A DNA stretch of 64,000 nucleotides from AP-15 sp963772965 (GTDB lineage: Bacteria > Pseudomonadota > Alphaproteobacteria > ATCC43930 > CGMCC-115725), in contig CAVYZU010000011.1 in assembly GCA_963772965.1 (NCBI GenBank), positions 1-64,000 of the forward strand. The letters run 5' to 3'. Made by a program: the position numbers and the translations under genes. The notes under the pieces were generated by a model, which was not told the origin of the DNA, searched no databases, and worked only from the letters and a program-made list of their open reading frames with translations. Of the stretch, positions 45,368-54,270 are shown piece by piece. Numbering within the stretch: position 1 is the stretch's first letter; each line of letters starts with the position of its first letter.

Positions 45368-48300
45368 ACTTTTCGGCAGTCTTTATTCGCCGGCCGGTTG
45401 CGACGACCCTGTTGACGATCGGCATGGCGCTTGCCGGCATTTTTGCCTATTTTCAGTTGCCGGTCGCACCTTTGCCACAGGTCGATTTTCCGACGATTGT
45501 GGTCAGCGCGACGATGCCGGGCGCCAGCCCAGACACGATGGCGACGACGGTAGCGACGCCGCTCGAGCGCCATCTCGGCGTTATTGCCGACGTGACCCAA
45601 ATGACCTCGACGAGCACCGTCGGCAATAGCCGGGTCGTCCTGCAATTCAACCTGAGCCGAAACATCGACGGCGCCGCCCGGGATGTCGAGGCGGCGATCA
45701 ATGCCGCCCGCGCCGACCTGCCGACGAGCCTGCGCCAGAACCCGACCTATCGCAAGGTCAACCCGGCCGACGCGCCGATCGCCATTCTGTCGATGACCTC
45801 CGACACTTTGACCCGCGGCCAGATCTACGACGCGGCCTCGACGGTCATGCAGCAGGCTTTGTCGCAAATCGACGGCATCGGCCAGGTCGCGATCAGCGGC
45901 AGTTCACTGCCGGCAGTGCGGGTCGAACTCAATCCCCAGGCGCTTTTCAAATACGGGATCGGCCTCGAAGACGTCCGCGCCGCCCTTGCCTCCGCCAACG
46001 CCCACAGCCCGAAAGGGGCGCTCGAACAGGGTGATCGCCGCTATCAGATCTACACCAACGATCAGGCCAATCACGCCGCCGATTACAAGCCGTTGATCAT
46101 CGCTTACCGAAATGGCGCGGCGGTGCATCTGACCGATGTGGGTGAGGTCAAGGAACTCGGTCGAAAATGTGCGCAATCAGGGCTTGTCCAACGGCAGGCC
46201 TGCCGTTCTTGTGATCCTTTACCGGCAGCCCGGCGCCAACATTATCGATACCGTCGAACGCGTGAAGGCGATCCTGCCGCAATTGCAGGCTTCGATTCCG
46301 CACGCGATCAATGTCGAGCTGACGATGGATCGGACCACGACGATTCGCGCGTCGCTGCACGATGTCGAGCGCGCGCTGTTGGTCGCGACCGCACTCGTGA
46401 TTCTCGTCGTCTTCGTATTTTTACGCAATGGGCGCGCAACGCTGATCCCGAGCGTGGCGGTGCCGGTTTCGCTGATCGGCACGTTTGGCGCGATGTGGCT
46501 GTTGGGATACAGCCTCGACAATCTTTCGCTGATGGCGCTGACGATTTCGACCGGGTTTGTCGTCGACGACGCAATCGTCGTCCTCGAAAACGTCACGCGC
46601 CATATCGAAGCCGGCATGACGCGGATGGAGGCCGCACTCCTCGGCTCGCGCGAGGTTGGCTTTACCGTCGTCTCGATGAGCTTGTCGCTGATCGCGGTGT
46701 TCACGCCGATTCTGTTGATGGGCGGGATCGTCGGGCGGCTGTTCCGCGAGTTCGCGGTGACTTTGTCGGTGGCGATCTTGATCTCGCTGATCGTGTCGCT
46801 GACGGCGACGCCGATGATGTGCGCCCATGTGCTGGCGAGCAATCGGCAGCACCGGCATGGCCGGCTTTACCACATTGCCGAGCGCGCCTTCGATGCGGTG
46901 CTGGCGGTATACGATCGTTCGCTGCGTCGGGCCTTGCGCTGGCCGGCGCTGGTCATGCTGAGCCTCGCGCTAACGATCGCGCTCGGCGGCTATCTGTTCA
47001 CCATCGTGCCCAAAGGCTTTTTCCCGCAGCAGGACACCGGCCGCATGATCGGCGGGATCCAAGCCGATCAGAGCATCTCGTTCCAGCTGATGGAAAAAAA
47101 GCTGGGACAGTTCGTCAATATCATCCGGCATGATCCGGCAGTCGACAACGTGGTCGGATTTACCGGCGGCTTCCAAACCAATGGCGGCTTTGTCTTTGTG
47201 GTTCTAAAGCCATTGTCGGAACGCAAAGTCTCGGTGATGCAAGTCATCGGCCGATTGCGCCCCAAGCTGAACCAGGTCGCCGGAGCGCGCTTGTTCTTGC
47301 AGGCGGTGCAGGACGTTTGGGCGGGTGGCAGACAAAGCAACGCGCAATATCAATACACCTTGCAGGGCGACAGTGCGCAAGAGATTTACAAATGGTCGCC
47401 CAAGGTTGAGGCGGCGCTGCAAAAGATTCCGATCCTCACCGAGGTCAATCTCGATCAACAACAGAAGGGCTTGGAGAGCGACCTGGTCATCGACCGCAAT
47501 ACCGCTGCACGTCTCGGTCTCAACGTCGCCGAAATCGACAATAACCTCTACGACGCCTTTGGGCAGCGCCAGGTATCGGTGATTTACGCCGCGCAAAATC
47601 AGTATCACGTGGTGATGGAGGTGGCGCCCGAGTATTGGCAGAGCCCGGAGATCCTGCATGAAATTTATGTCAGCACGTCAGGCGGCACGGTCAGCGGCAC
47701 GCATTCGACAAACGCACTGGCCGGCACGGTGAAAGCAACCTCATCCAGTAACAACGCGGCAACTCCTGTTGCCAACAATGCGGCGACCGCAGTCGCAAAC
47801 AATGCCGCGACGACCACTGCGAACAACGCAGCAACCACGGTCACCAATTTTGCCGCGAGCACGACCACCAACAATGCTGTGACCAAGACCACGGCCAGTA
47901 CGAGCGCCAGTGCGATCGCGAGTGACACCCAGCGCAACCTTGCCAATAACTCACTGGCCAACACCGGGCACGGCGCGACCTCAACTGGAGCGGCGGTCGC
48001 GACCGCTGCCGAAACCATGGTGCCGCTCTCCGCCTTTAGCCATTTTGGCCCAGGCAACACGCCGCTGGCGGTCAATCACCAGAGCCTGTTCGTCGCCTCG
48101 ACAATCTCTTTTAACTTGGCGTCCGGCAAGTCATTGAGCCAGGCTCAACAAGCGATCGACCAGGCAGTCCGGCGCCTCGACATGCCGGCGACTATCCACG
48201 GCAGCTTTCAGGGCACGGCCAAGGTTTTTGAACAATCCTTGGCAAACGAGCCGATATTGATCGCCGCCGCCTTGCTCGCGGTCTACATCGTACTTGGCGT

Positions 48301-48805
48301 GCTCTACGAGAGCTACGTGCATCCGATCACGATCCTGTCGACATTGCCGTCGGCCGGGGTCGGGGCGATATTGGCATTGCTTGTCACCGGCACCGAATTC
48401 AGCATCATCGCGCTGATCGGGGTGATCCTGCTGATCGGGATCGTCAAAAAGAACGCGATCATGATGATCGATTTTGCGCTTGCCGCCGAGCGCAGCCAGG
48501 GCCTCAGCTCGCGCGAGGCGATCTACCAAGCCTGCCTGAAGCGCTTTCGCCCGATCATGATGACAACAATGGCGGCGATGCTCGGCGCCCTTCCCCTCGC
48601 TATCGGCTTTGGCGAAGGCGCCGAGATCCGCCGGCCGCTGGGGATTTCGATTGTCGGGGGCCTGATGGTCAGCCAAGTGCTGACCCTCTACACGACCCCG
48701 GTCATCTATCTCTATCTCGACCGCTTCCGCTTGTGGGCGCAGCGCCATTGGCGCATTAGACGGCCGCGCTTCGCCCCCGGTCAAATTCCCGAACCGGGAG
48801 AATGA
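45364..48805 (+). CDS. mdtC: RND efflux permease, MdtC-like, with repeat insertion and one-base frameshift
   Basis: About 1146 residues if repaired, roughly 110 longer than MdtC. It begins MNFSAVFIRRPVATTLLTIG, with the TM4 Asp pair in TGFVVDDAIVVLENVTRHIE and the TM10 Lys in GIVKKNAIMMIDFA. The frame breaks at 46153-46158, where GAACTC is read and GACTC restores EVKDSVENV. The extra length is an Ala/Asn/Thr/Ser-rich insertion in the second periplasmic loop (about 47676-48006) containing six octapeptide repeats. GTGA overlaps with mdtB and ATGA with the outer-membrane gene keep the operon coupled. Confidence 0.88.
47750..47893 (+). repeat. Six 24-base tandem repeats encoding NNAATxxx
   Basis: Six consecutive 24-base units, in frame with the pump, encode NNAATPVA, NNAATAVA, NNAATTTA, NNAATTVT, NFAASTTT and NNAVTKTT. 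Synonymous differences between units show they are not a fresh duplication. The flanks (47676-47749 and 47894-48006) are also low complexity. Confidence 0.9.
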
Positions 48806-50352
48806 GGAGCCGAATGCGGATCAGGCGCCTGTCTCGCACAGGCGCTGCCACTGCCGCTGTGCTGTTATCGGCCTGCACAGTCGGCCCCGATTATAAGCGC
48901 CCGGCCGCTCTGGTGCCGGCACATTACAAGGAGGCGCAGCCGCAGCCCGGCTGGAAATACGGCCAACCGAATGACGCGATCAATCGCGGCGCATGGTGGG
49001 CGATCTACGACGATCCGGTGCTCGACGGTTTAGAACGGCGGATCGACATTTCGAACCAGAATCTCAAAGCCGCCGCCGCGGCATTGCGCCAATCGGAAGA
49101 AATTGCCGCCGAGGCCCGCGCCGGTTTTTTTCCGACTGGCACCGCGAACTTCCAGGCCCAGCGCTCGCGCAGTAACGGCAGCGCCTCGACCGGCACCGGT
49201 TCAGCGGGGTTTGTCGGTTCCGGAGGGGGCAGGCTCTCGACCTTTTTCAGTGACCAGGTCGCGGCGAGCTGGACCCCCGATCTATGGGGCCAGATCCGCC
49301 GGCAAGTCGAAGCCAATGTCGCGAATGCGCAGGCGAGCGCCGCCGACCTCGCCAGCGCGCGGTTATCGGCGCAGGGCACATTGGCCGGCGATTATCTGCA
49401 ATTGCGCATTGCCGACGAGCTGTATCGCCTGCTCACCCGATTGTCCAAGGACTATGCTGAATCGGTGCGCATTACCCGCAACCAATACGCAGCCGGAACT
49501 GCCGCTCAGTCGGATGTGTCACAGGCTGAGGCGCTATGGTATTCCACTCAGGCATCGGCGGTTGCGACCGGCGTCACCCGCGCGCAATTCGAACATGCGA
49601 TCGCCGTGCTGATCGGCGTGCCGCCGGCCGATCTGACGATCGCGCCGACCGATATGGTCATTCAGATCCCCGATATTCCGCCCGATTTACCCTCGGCCCT
49701 GCTGGAGCGCCGCCCCGATATTGCTGCTGCCGAACGGACTATGGCGGTGGCCAATGCCGAAATCGGCGTCCAGGTGGCCGCCTTCTACCCGACGATAACG
49801 CTGTCCGCCGATGCCGGCACGGCTGCCGCCACGTTTGAGCAGCTGGTCGGCAAGACCGGCGAATTCTGGTCGCTCGCCGGCAGTTTTGCGGAAACTGTGT
49901 TCGAGGGCGGACTGCGCCATGCCCAGGTTGAGGCAGCGATTGCCGTCTTTAACGAGGACTTGGCCGACTATCGGCAAACCGTGCTGACCGCATTCCAGCA
50001 GGTGGAAGACCAGCTCGCAGCCTTGCGCATTTATGCCGAGGAGGCAAAAGTCCAAGACAATGCGGTTGCGGCAGCGCGCGAGGCGGTGCGCGTGTTCAAC
50101 AACCAATACCTTGCCGGCACCGTCGCCTATACCAGCGTCATTGTCGCCGAGGAGACCGAGCTCACCAACCTCGAGACGGCATTGACGATCCGCGAGAACC
50201 GGCTTGTCGCCAGCGCCAGTCTGATCCAGGCTTTGGGCGGCGGCTGGAATGTCTTGCAATTGCCGAACCGGAATCAAATCGAACAAGCCGCGCCATTGAA
50301 CTTCAACCCGCTACCGCCAATAGTCCCGGTTCAGGGCCAGGGACCACCCTAA
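48802..50352 (+). CDS. RND outer-membrane factor lipoprotein (OprM/NodT family)
   Basis: 516 residues. A lipoprotein signal with lipobox LLSACTVGPDYKRP (Cys near residue 25) is followed by two outer-membrane-efflux repeats (NLKAAAAALRQSEEIAAEAR, RNQYAAGTAAQSDVSQAEAL, then LLERRPDIAAAERTMAVANA and FNNQYLAGTVAYTSVIVAEE). It forms the trimeric channel that completes the adaptor and RND pump assembly. The ATGA overlap with the pump gene shows coupling. Confidence 0.92.
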   Translation: MRSRMRIRRLSRTGAATAAVLLSACTVGPDYKRPAALVPAHYKEAQPQPGWKYGQPNDAINRGAWWAIYDDPVLDGLERRIDISNQNLKAAAAALRQSEEIAAEARAGFFPTGTANFQAQRSRSNGSASTGTGSAGFVGSGGGRLSTFFSDQVAASWTPDLWGQIRRQVEANVANAQASAADLASARLSAQGTLAGDYLQLRIADELYRLLTRLSKDYAESVRITRNQYAAGTAAQSDVSQAEALWYSTQASAVATGVTRAQFEHAIAVLIGVPPADLTIAPTDMVIQIPDIPPDLPSALLERRPDIAAAERTMAVANAEIGVQVAAFYPTITLSADAGTAAATFEQLVGKTGEFWSLAGSFAETVFEGGLRHAQVEAAIAVFNEDLADYRQTVLTAFQQVEDQLAALRIYAEEAKVQDNAVAAAREAVRVFNNQYLAGTVAYTSVIVAEETELTNLETALTIRENRLVASASLIQALGGGWNVLQLPNRNQIEQAAPLNFNPLPPIVPVQGQGPP

Positions 50353-50380
50353 ACCCCGGCAGCGCATTGCAATCCGCGGG

Positions 50381-51586
50381 TCAGCCGGGCCCGGCAAAAG
50401 GCAGGCGGCGAAAGAGTCGGCGATATAGCACCAGATAAGCCGCCTGAGCTAGTCCGGCCGCAACGAACGGCACTGCAAGCAAATCAGCATCGAACAAATA
50501 GCCGCCGAGCAGCGGTCCCAGCGCCCGTGGGATTTGGGTGGACACGGTCCCAAGGGTCGCCGCTAGCCCGCGGCGCTCGGGGCTGACAAGTTGAACCGTT
50601 AGCGCCTGCCGTGCTCCCGCGGTGCCGCGATTGAGCATCGACCGCAGGATGTGGAGTGCCGCGGCAATCCCGAAGCTCGGCGAAAACGGCAGCACCAGCA
50701 GAAAAGCGAGGCCCAACAGGCGCAAGACAATGACGGTGTCGACCAGTCCAAGAATTGCGATCAGCCTGCCGCTGGCGAGCGAGGACAGCCCTGCCAGTAC
50801 AAAGCCCGCACTCATCACCGGCCCGATCTGCTCCGGGCCAACGCCAAAACGCAGATGAAACCAATAGGCAATAAAAGGGCCAACGAGGCTGATGCCGAGA
50901 CCGTTGATCAGATTGATGCCGGCCAAGCCGGCGAGACGCCGCCGCTCGTCGCTGCGTTGCTCGGGTTCGGGGGGTGCTGGCGGCAGCGGCGCCGGTTGAT
51001 CGGGAATCCGACGCAACAGCAAAAAGCAAATGGCGGCAAACAGCCCGGCGAGCGCGAATATCGGGCGGTACGCTAGGGTCCCGGGAAGCCAGCCGCGCAC
51101 TAAGCCCGGCAGCATCGCCGCGAGCGACCCCGCCGCCATTCCAAAAAACCCTGCAGCGACATTGCGGCGAAAGGCGTGTGCGATCCCCGCTGAATTCAAT
51201 CCCGCCGCCAGCCATGCCTGCTCGATCGGGCTGAATGGCCCAGTCGCACCGTTGGCGCCCCGGCCATAAGCGCCGACGACAGCGGCAAGCCCGAGCCATA
51301 TCGGTGTGCTGGTGGCGACTGCTATCGCCGCGGCGGCGATCTGCGTCACCTCGTACGCCAGTAAAAAGCGCTTGCGGCCGAGCCGGTCACTGAGCGGCCC
51401 CATCGCCAATGTCAGGACGATGCTGAACAGCATTCCGGCTGCGAACAGCGCGCCGATCGAAACCGCCGACCAGGACAGCGCGCGCAGATAGAGCGTGAAA
51501 TCGACGACAAGCGCACCCTGGGCGATGGCGCGCACAGCGCGCGCTGCGATCAGGCCACGGGTTTTGCGATCCATAATCTCCTTCAT
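50381..51586 (-). CDS. MFS transporter
   Basis: About 401 residues, 12 membrane segments. MFS features: ALFAAGMLFSIVLTLAMGPL followed by SDRLGRKRFLLAYEV (the loop 2-3 motif A, D-R-x-G-R-K) and a second-half pseudo-repeat around GLSSLASGRLIAI. Substrate is unknown. The start at MKEIMDRKTRG (51586) or MDRKTRG (51574) is uncertain; longer upstream sequence has no transporter character. It is convergent with the efflux operon and divergent from a Spy-like gene. Confidence 0.78.
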   Translation of the reverse strand: MKEIMDRKTRGLIAARAVRAIAQGALVVDFTLYLRALSWSAVSIGALFAAGMLFSIVLTLAMGPLSDRLGRKRFLLAYEVTQIAAAAIAVATSTPIWLGLAAVVGAYGRGANGATGPFSPIEQAWLAAGLNSAGIAHAFRRNVAAGFFGMAAGSLAAMLPGLVRGWLPGTLAYRPIFALAGLFAAICFLLLRRIPDQPAPLPPAPPEPEQRSDERRRLAGLAGINLINGLGISLVGPFIAYWFHLRFGVGPEQIGPVMSAGFVLAGLSSLASGRLIAILGLVDTVIVLRLLGLAFLLVLPFSPSFGIAAALHILRSMLNRGTAGARQALTVQLVSPERRGLAATLGTVSTQIPRALGPLLGGYLFDADLLAVPFVAAGLAQAAYLVLYRRLFRRLPFAGPG

Positions 51587-51760
51587 ATGCCCTGTCTCGG
51601 CGGCAAACTCAGAGAGCCGGGCTGGCCCGCTATCGCTCGGCTTACAGCTACATGGAGCCGCAATTAAATCCGTGCAATCCGGCGATTCGCGGGTACGTCC
51701 GCAGCCGCGCCAGCGTAGATCAAACGAGGGGCAATGACCCCCTTTGCAATGAGGACGACA

Positions 51761-52264
51761 ATGACGAGTTTTCGTAAGTCTCTGATGGCTACGGCGCTGT
51801 TTGCCGGTGTCGCCGGGATCGGGCTGACGCCCGCTTTTGCGCAAAACGGGCCGGCGCCCGCCAGTAATGCTACTGCGCAGAACGAGCCGCATCACCATGG
51901 TCAGGCGCGGATGATGCCCGGACAATTTGTCGACGGCCGCCTCGCCTTTCTGAAGACGGAGCTGAAAATCACGCCGGCGCAGGAGACGCAGTGGCAGCAA
52001 TTCGCTGCCGTCATGCGTCAGAATGCGCAATCTCTCGACCAGTCGATCGCCAATGCTCGGCAGCACCGCGGCGGCGCATCGAATGCGGTCGATCGGATGG
52101 AGATACGTGCGCAATTCGCCCAAGTCCGCGCCGAAAACCAGGTGCGTCTGCTGACCGCGTTCAAGCCGCTCTATGCGAGCCTATCGCCCGATCAGCAGCA
52201 AATGGCGAATGAGCTGATGTCCGGGCATGGCCGGTGGCATCACGGCTGGCACCATCGCGCCTGA
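51761..52264 (+). CDS. Spy/CpxP-like LTxxQ periplasmic protein
   Basis: 167 residues. A signal peptide (SLMATALFAGVAGIGLTPAFA) precedes a helical domain with LKTELKITPAQETQWQQFAA and YASLSPDQQQMANELM, the two LTxxQ-type motifs of the Spy/CpxP family. Its His-rich ends (EPHHHGQARMMPGQ and GRWHHGWHHRA) could bind metal. Spy is an ATP-independent periplasmic chaperone. GAGGAC before ATG at 51761 selects the start over two upstream ATGs. Its place beside an efflux operon fits envelope stress. Confidence 0.82.
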   Translation: MTSFRKSLMATALFAGVAGIGLTPAFAQNGPAPASNATAQNEPHHHGQARMMPGQFVDGRLAFLKTELKITPAQETQWQQFAAVMRQNAQSLDQSIANARQHRGGASNAVDRMEIRAQFAQVRAENQVRLLTAFKPLYASLSPDQQQMANELMSGHGRWHHGWHHRA

Positions 52265-52312
52265 CACGCGGGCCTCTCGCAAAGGAAGGCGCCGGGTTCG
52301 CCCGGCGGCTTT

Positions 52313-52885
52313 ATGCTGGCTGACATGCGCCTTGAAACCGCGGCATCACGGGCGCACGTCAATAGGGAATGGTTGTGCCGCGCTCGAATTTTCCCGTCCC
52401 TGGCGGGCGTAGCCGGGATCATCACGATTGGGTGGGCGGCGGCCGTACTTGTTATCCCGGGGAAGACGATGGCCGAGGAATGCCCGCTGACCGCGCCGCT
52501 GACGCTCAAGGATAGCCAGAGCGGGATTGCCGGCGAGACCGGCACGGTGTGGACGATCGCGCCCGATTGCAGCTTCACCGTCGCGCGCCATATCGGACCA
52601 AAGGTGCTCGACCCCTATAAGCAAGGGCATTTGACGGGGGAACAACAGGTCCGCCTCAAGGAGATGCTCGACCGCATGGAGCACGCGGATTTGGTGAGGC
52701 CGCGCGCCGCGATGCCGCGGGTCAACCCGCGCCGGATTTCATTGTCTTATGGCGGCCGAGAAGCGGTGCTGACCTTGCCACCCGGCGGCGGCGACGTCTC
52801 GCAACTGCATGTGTCCGCCGAAGACCATCAGGCAAAGGCGATGCTCGAAGTGGCTGCGGCGATGAAAGGCATGTTGGGAAGCTGA
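52313..52885 (+). CDS. Secreted protein of unknown function, possible emfourin-like inhibitor
   Basis: 190 residues with an N-terminal hydrophobic export segment (about 28-49) and a mature domain from about residue 51. The mature part has SQSGIAGETGTVWTIAPDC, a helix EQQVRLKEMLDRMEHADLV, strands RRISLSYGGREAVLTLPP and a final helix. Position directly upstream of a protealysin-like M4 protease, and this strand-helix-strand order, recall emfourin, the small inhibitor encoded next to protealysins. That assignment is inference; no signature proves it. It may equally be an unrelated lipoprotein-like or periplasmic protein. Confidence 0.5.
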   Translation: MLADMRLETAASRAHVNREWLCRARIFPSLAGVAGIITIGWAAAVLVIPGKTMAEECPLTAPLTLKDSQSGIAGETGTVWTIAPDCSFTVARHIGPKVLDPYKQGHLTGEQQVRLKEMLDRMEHADLVRPRAAMPRVNPRRISLSYGGREAVLTLPPGGGDVSQLHVSAEDHQAKAMLEVAAAMKGMLGS

Positions 52886-52941
52886 AGCAGAACCGGGACT
52901 GTGCTCTCCCTATTGACGCCGACGCTCCAATCTTGCAGCCG

Positions 52942-52957
52942 TGTGACTTAGGTCACA
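52942..52957. promoter_or_regulatory. CRP-type box upstream of M4 protease
   Basis: TGTGACTTAGGTCACA is a perfect TGTGA-N6-TCACA palindrome. It lies 129 bases before the protease ATG, followed by the AT-rich TTAACATTAT that could serve as a -10 region. It pairs with the site at 19852-19867. Confidence 0.55.
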
Positions 52958-53085
52958 GCCTCGCGACCAATTAACATTATCCTGGTGTGACCGGACGCGC
53001 TGACGGACACCGGGACCATAACCGGCGACATGAATGGAAACCGGTTCCGATACCGCCGACGGCCGGTTTATCTGAGGAGACCGTC

Positions 53086-54159
53086 ATGCAAGCCGACCCT
53101 TGTGGCGTCAATCATCGCCACTCCATCTTCTGCATTATGCCGCCGCACGTGCTTCGCGAGATGGCGCGGCGCGGAAACGCCGCCCAGCGTAATGTGGCTC
53201 TAAAGACTTTGGCTCTCGACGGCACGCACCGCACCCAGCGGATCATGCATTCGCTATTGGCAACAGCCCCGCGCATCGCCATTACCGGCGCCGCCCCCAA
53301 GGTCAAGCGCACGATCTACAATTCCGGCAACGAGGAGACGGCCTCGGGCGCGTTAGTGCGCGCCGAAGGTCAGGCCGCGGTCGGCGATGTCGCGGTAAAC
53401 GAGGCCTATGATGGGCTCGGCCAGACCTTCGAATTCTACCTAGAAGTCTATCAGCGCAACTCGATCGACGGTCAGGGCCTGCCATTGAACGCGTATGTCC
53501 ATTACGGCCAAGGCTATGACAATGCGTTCTGGGATGGACAGGAGATGATCTTTGGTGACGGCGACGGCACCGCCTTCAACCGGTTTACAATCGCACTCGA
53601 CGTGATCGGTCACGAGCTGACCCACGGCGTCACCGGATCGGAAGTCAACCTCCGCTATCTCGGCCAGCCCGGCGCCTTGAATAAATCGGTGTCGGATGTT
53701 TTCGGGTCGCTGATCAAGCAATACGTCCTAAAGCAGACCGCGAATGAGGCCGACTGGCTGATCGGCGCCGGCTTGCTGAAATTCCCCAACCAGGCGTTGC
53801 GGTCGATGAAAGCCCCCGGGACCGCTTATAACAACGAGCTAATGGGGCAGGATCCGCAACCCGCCGATATGGATCATTACCTCGATACTCAGGAGGATAA
53901 TGGCGGCGTCCATCTGAACTCCGGCATCCCGAACCGTGCGTTCTACCTGACCGCGGCGGCGATCGGCGGCAACGCATGGGAAAAGGCCGGCCAGATCTGG
54001 TACGACACGATCCGCGACCGGACTCTCGCGCCGACGGCAAATTTCGCGAATTTTGCGCGGCATACGATAACCAATGCCGGGCGTCGCTATGGGACGACCG
54101 GCGCCGAGCAAAAGGCCGTAGCCGACGCCTGGCAACAAGTCGGCGTCCAACCGAGCTGA
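53086..54159 (+). CDS. Protealysin-like M4 metalloprotease with altered third zinc ligand
   Basis: 357 residues. The short propeptide motif IFCIMPPHVLREMARRG marks the protealysin-like branch of thermolysin relatives. The catalytic HELTH is at 176-180. Twenty residues after His180, where thermolysin has the zinc ligand Glu166, this protein has Lys200 (ALNKSVSDVFGS instead of NExxSD). Asp204 and the downstream GGVHLNSGIPNRAFYL with the catalytic His are kept. There is no classical signal peptide, as in protealysin. GGAG lies eight bases before ATG 53086. If the Lys is real, zinc binding and activity should be impaired. The upstream gene may encode an inhibitor. Confidence 0.87.
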   Translation: MQADPCGVNHRHSIFCIMPPHVLREMARRGNAAQRNVALKTLALDGTHRTQRIMHSLLATAPRIAITGAAPKVKRTIYNSGNEETASGALVRAEGQAAVGDVAVNEAYDGLGQTFEFYLEVYQRNSIDGQGLPLNAYVHYGQGYDNAFWDGQEMIFGDGDGTAFNRFTIALDVIGHELTHGVTGSEVNLRYLGQPGALNKSVSDVFGSLIKQYVLKQTANEADWLIGAGLLKFPNQALRSMKAPGTAYNNELMGQDPQPADMDHYLDTQEDNGGVHLNSGIPNRAFYLTAAAIGGNAWEKAGQIWYDTIRDRTLAPTANFANFARHTITNAGRRYGTTGAEQKAVADAWQQVGVQPS

Positions 54160-54270
54160 CCCAATCCTGCTGCACGCCACCCGCGCCCCGACACCGTAAA
54201 CCCGCGGGTTGACACCTCCCTCTGCCAGCCAAACACTCCGGCCTAGGATCGGTCGGAGTGCGAGGTAGGT

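Noticed and set aside
47750..47893. 24-base tandem repeat considered as a CRISPR-like array
   Set aside because: Units are adjacent without spacers, stay in the pump reading frame and vary mainly at synonymous positions.
40851..50352. Interpreting the efflux operon as a heavy-metal (CusA-like) system
   Set aside because: Two tandem RND permeases with an adaptor and the sequence features of the TM4 region fit MdtB/MdtC; the Met clusters of metal pumps are absent.
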